From positions 58,874,250 to 58,938,249 of the forward strand of contig CM049318.1 of the NCBI GenBank assembly GCA_026874595.1: a DNA stretch of 64,000 bases, in the 5' to 3' direction. This document shows positions 58,702 through 64,000 of the stretch, piece after piece (the first letter of the stretch is position 1; the number at the start of each line of letters is the position of its first letter). Made by a program: the position numbers and the translations under genes. Under the pieces are notes generated by a model that ran no database searches, had not been told where the DNA came from, and saw only the letters and a program-made list of their open reading frames with translations. The stretch is from Sipunculus nudus. Taxonomy: Eukaryota; Annelida; Sipuncula; Golfingiida; Sipunculidae.

Positions 58702-59545
58702 GAGATAGGAACCTGTGCTCTCCTAATGATTTGGGGAGAGTGGAATCTGTACTCTCCTAATGCACTGAGAGAGTGGAATCTTTGCTCTCCTGATGGATGG
58801 GGAGAGAGAGGAATCCGGCTCTCCTAATGCATTGAGAGAGAGGAATCTTTGCTCTCCTGATTGATGGGGAGAGAGAGGGATCCGGCTCTCCTAATGCATT
58901 GAGAGAGAGGAATCTGTGCTCTCTTGATAGATGGGGAGAGAGATGAATCTGTGCTCTCCTGATGCATTCGGAGAGAGAGGAATCTGTATTCTCGTGATAC
59001 ATGGGGATAGAGAGGAATCTGGACTCTCCTGGTGCAGGGAGAGAGTGGAATCTGTGCTCCCGTGATGCTTCGGGATAAAGAGTAAATCTGGGCTCTTCTG
59101 ATGCATCGGAAGAGAGAGGAATCTGTGCTCTCCTGATGGATGGGGAGAGAGAGGGATCCGGCTCTCCTAATGCATTGAGAGAGAGGAATCTGGACTCTCC
59201 TGGTGCAGGGAGAGAGAGGAATCTGTGCTCCCGTGATGCTTCGGGATAAAGAGTAAATCTGGGCTCTTCTGATGCATCGAGAGAGAGAGGAATCTTTGCT
59301 CTCGTGATGCATTGGGAGAGAAAGAGAGGAATCTGTGCAGTCTTGATGCAGAGATAGAAAGAAGAATCTCGGCTCTCCTGATGCACGGAGAGAGAGAGGA
59401 ATCCGGCTCTCCTGATGCACGGAGAGAGAGAGGAATCCGGCTCTCCTGATGCACGGAGAGAGAGAGGAATCTGTTCTCTCTTGATGCATGGGGAGAGAGA
59501 AGAATCCGGGCTCTCCCGACGCATGGGGAGATAGAGGAACGACTG
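58702..59545. repeat. Minisatellite array 2, ~30-36-bp unit
   Basis: Same unit as array 1, about 24 copies. It includes a higher-order repeat: the block around 59030-59110 (GTGATGCTTCGGGATAAAGA) recurs at 59230-59275 and also in array 1 near 58015. Minus-strand frames of 255, 221 and 95 codons overlap, all made of the same periodic words. Confidence 0.93.
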
Positions 59546-59875
59546 GTATTAAATTACCTTTATTGTGTTTTCATCCCTTGTAGACCGTAAAGTTGACGGC
59601 ACCCAAGCAAAGTAAATGCTGTATATGTGTATGTGGTAAAGTGGGTGTGTCTTACGTCATAATTTCCCAGGTATATTCTGCAAACCGTGCCTTGATTACA
59701 CAGATCTCATCCTGGAAGAATGAAATTGACGTATAGCCATTGATGCATGATAAAGATCTTTGCAGTGTGCTTGTTTATCATCGATCTGACACTGGATTCA
59801 TTGCTCAGACACGCACAGTTCCATTACATGTGTCTTTTTTATTCAAGCTTCGCAAACATCACTAGAAATCTGCTT
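59546..59875. other. Unassigned spacer
   Basis: No recognised feature. Confidence 0.4.
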
Positions 59876-59877
59876 TC

Positions 59878-60130
59878 TTAGGCATGCATGCCTCCGCCAT
59901 GTGTTCGGATTCACCTATTCGGCTCATATTCTCAGGTTCTTTCGTGTATAAGTGACTTCACATTTGTGAATATTCCTTGATGACTTTCCTTAATCCGGCT
60001 CATGGGCCGAATCCACACCATATCATATCGAGTCTTACTTGGCCCATTCCCGAAATTCCATGAGATTTCGTTCATGATTGCTCGAGTTTTTTATGTGTGT
60101 GAACAATTACACACACAAAGACACATACAT
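59878..60130 (-). repeat. Interspersed repeat family R, copy 4 (reverse)
   Basis: The complement reads AATCATGAACGAAATCTCAT, GGAATTTCGGGAATGGGCCA, GGTGTGGATTCGGCCCATGA, GCCGGATTAAGGAAAGTCAT, CAAGGAATATTCACAAATGT and CATGGCGGAGGCATGCATGC. Together with copy 1 it gives the clearest view of the family. A (GT)n/(GTAT)n tract adjoins its head. Confidence 0.75.
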
Positions 60131-60373
60131 ACAAACACAAACGGATGGGGATAAACGCATATCTACCCGTCGGAGGCAATAACGATACGTTCATCATTGG
60201 GATTAGGTTTGATATTTGACACAATACATAGCTAAGCATTTTACAAAATACGGTTGTAAGTCAGAACCATAAAAAAGCGTATATCACCTGTGTACCGACT
60301 AACAAAAAAATTGTATAAGAAAATATGGACGCTATGCTGGCCATCAGGTGTTGTCCGTATACAGAAGAGTAAC

Positions 60374-60615
60374 CAGTGGCGTCAATTTATCTTCCCGGAT
60401 GGGAGGGGGGATGACTTGCAATGACACACACATATATGTATATAAAATATTTCACAGTAAACTCATAAATGGAATAAAAATTTATAATTCCATTTGTTAA
60501 TATATTTCATTTGCAATATCTAAATATTATTATTTTAAAGTGGTTGATGATTACATTGATCACCCCCCCCCCCCCCCCTTGCCAAAAAGTATGGGGAGAA
60601 AATACCGCCCCCGCG
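60374..60615 (+). mobile_element. MITE with CAGTGGCGTCAATTTA end (copy C)
   Basis: The left end is CAGTGGCGTCAATTTATCTT, followed by a G-rich block and GATGACTTGCAATGACACAC. The body shares AATATTTCACAGTAAACTCA and ATTTCATTTGCAAT with the 18.2- and 20-kb copies. A C15-type run lies near 60565. The right end (ATACCGCCCCCGCGCTCC) is degraded. Confidence 0.6.
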
Positions 60616-61427
60616 CTCCAGCAAGACTCGGCTTTCATGTGACTGGGATTTATCCATGCGCGCAACGGAGAATCCAGTCTAGACCGCGGTACACTTCAGT
60701 ATTTATCTGCGTGTCAACGCAATGCAGATTCTAAGCCGGGCCAAGTGCAATGGAGCATAACTTGACAAGGTAGCGCGCTCTACATAATCACTTGGTCCGG
60801 CACAGTGAACGCAAGTTTAAATGCAGCCCGCTCCACATTGTTCTGGACCAGTTTTGGCGCGCGCCAAATTTTTCTAATGTTAATTGAGCTAATGTAGATC
60901 CGATCAAACCATTGGTCAAAATGTAGCGAGCTCCAGACAAAAAATCCTCGAAATCTGGCTGGTTTGGGGGACTTGGCGCGCGCTTGACGATGTAGAGCGC
61001 TCAAGAAAACGTGTGTAAGTGGGGCTAATATATCTAGTTATTTAAAGAACCGAGTATGAGCGATCCACTTTTAGAAAGCTCATGTTACATGCTTTTGGAC
61101 TTTCTGGTTTGCTCATTTACCATATGTCTTCTTCTACCCATCACAATATTATTAACAATTATTTTTACGCATATTTACCTATATTTTTGAGAAAGCCGAA
61201 TAACATTTGTTTTGTCAAGTTCTAGCAACGGATCCATGTATTACCCTTACACTTTGTATATGTAAAAGATAAAATAATCAGTAAAACAGGACTGGGTGTG
61301 CCTCATGGGTATGTTTTATTATGCACTCTTACTTTCATTCTAAAAATGTCAGGTAACAGCAATTGTTTCGTTTTCTTCAATCTTTTTTCATATAGTTCCA
61401 TGAAAGTTGGTGTTGAAAATGTATAAA
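60616..61427. other. Intergenic DNA, partly GC-rich
   Basis: 60720-61015 contains several GGCGCGCGC/GAGCGCGC-like words (CTTGGCGCGCGCTTGACG, GTTTTGGCGCGCGCCAAAT) and repeated AATGTAGNNNGCTC motifs, suggesting a degenerate ~70-100-base repeat. No coding product is recognised. Confidence 0.35.
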
Positions 61428-61429
61428 TA

Positions 61430-62202
61430 CAGTGGAACGTTACCTTAAGGGCACCTCTGTACTAGAGGTAGTAACTCACTGGGCTGCGACAGCGTGCAAC
61501 TAGTTGGAGACTCGACAATTGCGAGAAAATACGCGAATTAAGTACAGTTTTCATTTGAAATCATACACTTGTGCAAGAGTTTGGCCCAAAACTTCGGCTG
61601 GAGTTCGTATATTCGTCATGCGAATGTCGTGCGATGTTCACAAGACATTCGCATGACATTTGTGAAATATTCGCACGACAATTTGCCTGAAAAAAAAACC
61701 AGAATGTCAGATTCTCATTTTTATCTCCAAATATTCGCAATGTAGTTGCATAGGCCTCAAACCCCTCTCAAAGTTGCGTCGCAGTTCTCGCACTTCCTGA
61801 CTCACGGAAACTGACTTTAGAATAGTTCGGGACATGTTTGAGACTGGTTTGAGACACCAGCGACGCCTCTGCGACTATTTTGCGAGAAATTTTGTTTCCC
61901 GAATTTTTTTTAACATGTTCAAAATTTGTGCGACAAGTAAGCGACACTTTGCGAATCACGCGAGGAAATTGAGAACTGCCGCGAATGTTCTAAGACACTT
62001 TTGAGACTGTCTCGCGAATGCATTCGCAATTTGTCGCAAAGCTGCTGCAGCCCAATGAGATACAGGCTTAAGGACACCCCCTATTTACGGCCACTTACGG
62101 GTAGTCTCCTGGAAGTAGGTCCCGAAATCTATAACCTCCCTACTGAAGGCACCTCTCTACTGCGGGCAAAATGTCAGTGTCCGTAATTCGGAGGTTCTAC
62201 TG
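61430..62202. mobile_element. Tc1/mariner-like element with TA target sites (outer)
   Basis: TA flanks at 61428-61429 and 62203-62204. The left end is CAGTGGAACGTTACCTTAAG. The right end, reverse complemented, is CAGTAGAACCTCCGAATTAC. Inner arm words GGGCACCTCTGTACTAGAGG and the complement of AAGGCACCTCTCTACTGCGG also pair. These ends resemble those of the 21.6-kb pogo-like element (CAGTCGAACCTC..GCACCTCTATA), so the two belong to one broad family. The interior is occupied by a second element. Confidence 0.75.
61474..62064. mobile_element. Nested inverted-repeat element rich in TTCGCGA/GCGAC words
   Basis: The left end ACTGGGCTGCGACAGCGTGC and the reverse complement of the right end, ATTGGGCTGCAGCAGCTTTG, form imperfect terminal inverted repeats inside the outer element. 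The interior has a perfect 14-base stem (61615-61628 with 61644-61657, 15-base loop) and many GCGAC/ATTCGC words. There is no transposase-like frame. Its position inside the outer TIRs implies later insertion. Confidence 0.6.
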
Positions 62203-62204
62203 TA

Positions 62205-62734
62205 CTTAATTATAACTAATGCTACCACCAACATGTTGCATTACTAATTTATTATTAATTATTACAAAATTTATAATTAATGAATGATTACAAAAGTCAT
62301 CCACAGTTATTGCTTTAAGAAACGTCAAACTTAATTATGGCTGACATATATTTATTTACGACAGGAATCAACGTTCTTTCCTGATTTATATTAAATAAAG
62401 ATATTAATTAATATGATTATATCGTTGCTGCGAGTTAATCGTGACTCATTGCCTTTATCAGCTAAAGTTTTGTACGTGTGATTTTTTACTTACGAAATGT
62501 TTTAACAGAATTATGTTACTGTTCTCTGAGTTAGTCATTCACTTTGTGGAGATCCATTACACTGATATTAATGGATTATAAATATGGATTGCGGTCAAGG
62601 ATTTTGCACAATACCTATATTTTATTTAAACTCCAGATTAACTTTAAATTGGTTCTGACTCGTGTTTATACTCTTTTCTTGGTACATGCTTATTGAAATG
62701 AAAATGGAACAAAACCGCCGTATATCTCCTGATG
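62205..62734. other. AT-rich intergenic DNA
   Basis: Nothing recognised. Confidence 0.5.
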
Positions 62735-62837
<103 letters not shown>

Positions 62838-63024
62838 GTGAGAGAGGGTCACCCAACTAAGACGACCAATATTTTTGGTCCAGGTCAAACCAAATGTAAA
62901 CCACCATGAAACACTGGTCCGAGATGATCACTGGCTAGTGGGAGTAAATGTTTGATCGGATGAGCGATCTCACAACTTGCTATATCCCTTAATTAGTTTT
63001 TATCAGAGTATCCGTGAAGGGTTT

Positions 63025-63190
63025 GATTCAATGGCCCGTACGGGAGGGGGGCCCTATATACCCGGTACCTATAATTAAATTTAAGGATTACATGATGAAA
63101 AAAAAATATATATTTCATAATAACCATCAAACACCAACACAATATTAGCGCCCCCCCCCCTTCTCGAATTTCTGGATCCAACACTGCCAC
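63025..63190 (-). mobile_element. MITE end of the CAGTGGCGGATCC type
   Basis: ATTAGCG, a C10 run, TCTCGAATTTCTGGATCC and AACACTGCC match the right end of the 44.4-kb MITE. GTACGGGAGGGGGGCCC at 63039-63055 may be part of the other end. Confidence 0.45.
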
Positions 63191-63417
63191 TGAATAATCG
63201 TCCCATCAATTACAATCCACTGTAAACTGTTAGCGCAAATTACATCATGTAGTATGGACCTGATTATACCATCTCATCCTCATAAATTATGTCTTAGCAA
63301 ATAAACATATGATTACATGCTGATGTTTTTTAATTAACCTTAATAACTCTAAAAAAATGAAATATAATTTATTACAATTCTCATTTTGAGAATTTGGCTT
63401 GTGCCGCAGATGGTTGT

Positions 63418-64000
<583 letters not shown>

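Overview
This window looks like a non-coding-rich stretch of an animal genome, most likely a marine invertebrate. Lophotrochozoans such as molluscs or brachiopods fit, but the phylum cannot be fixed from this sequence. The reasons are an AT-rich background (by eye roughly 35-37% GC), very dense TA/GA/CT microsatellites, LINE reverse-transcriptase fragments of animal type, tRNA-derived SINEs, many MITEs, and one animal-type heparan sulfate 3-O-sulfotransferase. Nothing resembles bacterial operons, CRISPR or phage.

Only one gene is recognised with confidence: a heparan sulfate 3-O-sulfotransferase-like coding exon on the minus strand (about 11.53-12.71 kb). A splice acceptor lies upstream of its first usable ATG. 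A few other open stretches (2.5-3.1, 33.2-33.4, 42.0-42.3 and 57.0-57.3 kb) are listed as unrecognised candidates with low confidence.

Layout. 0-5.7 kb: AT-rich and mostly featureless, with the first copy of a ~270-bp interspersed repeat (family R). 5.7-8.6 kb: a decayed LINE, a 1.3-kb long-inverted-repeat element and a transposon end. 9-13 kb: the sulfotransferase. 14-16 kb: an apparently identical ~1-kb tandem duplication. 17.8-21.5 kb: an older ~1.8-2-kb tandem duplication whose units each carry a MITE with internal (TA)n. 21.6-24.6 kb: a pogo/Tigger-like element with a broken transposase HTH, another MITE, and an AG-rich array. 24.6-44 kb: mostly unassigned, with a 145-bp tandem array, a 134-bp array carrying DR1-like nuclear-receptor half-site pairs, and several MITEs. 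45.2-47.3 kb: a TA-flanked inverted-repeat element containing a 32-bp satellite split by a LINE fragment. 48-54.7 kb: SINEs, two LINE fragments and interspersed repeats. 57.5-59.5 kb: a duplicated minisatellite that stays open in several minus-strand frames. 60-64 kb: MITEs, a nested Tc1/mariner-like element and a perfect 80-bp CT/AT/AG palindrome.

There is no gene network to describe. The biology on view is a lone heparan-sulfate-modifying enzyme inside a transposon- and satellite-driven landscape. The most notable observations are the nested and satellite-containing transposons, the two generations of tandem duplication, the family R repeats, and the multi-frame minisatellite. No clearly new functional system could be demonstrated from sequence alone.
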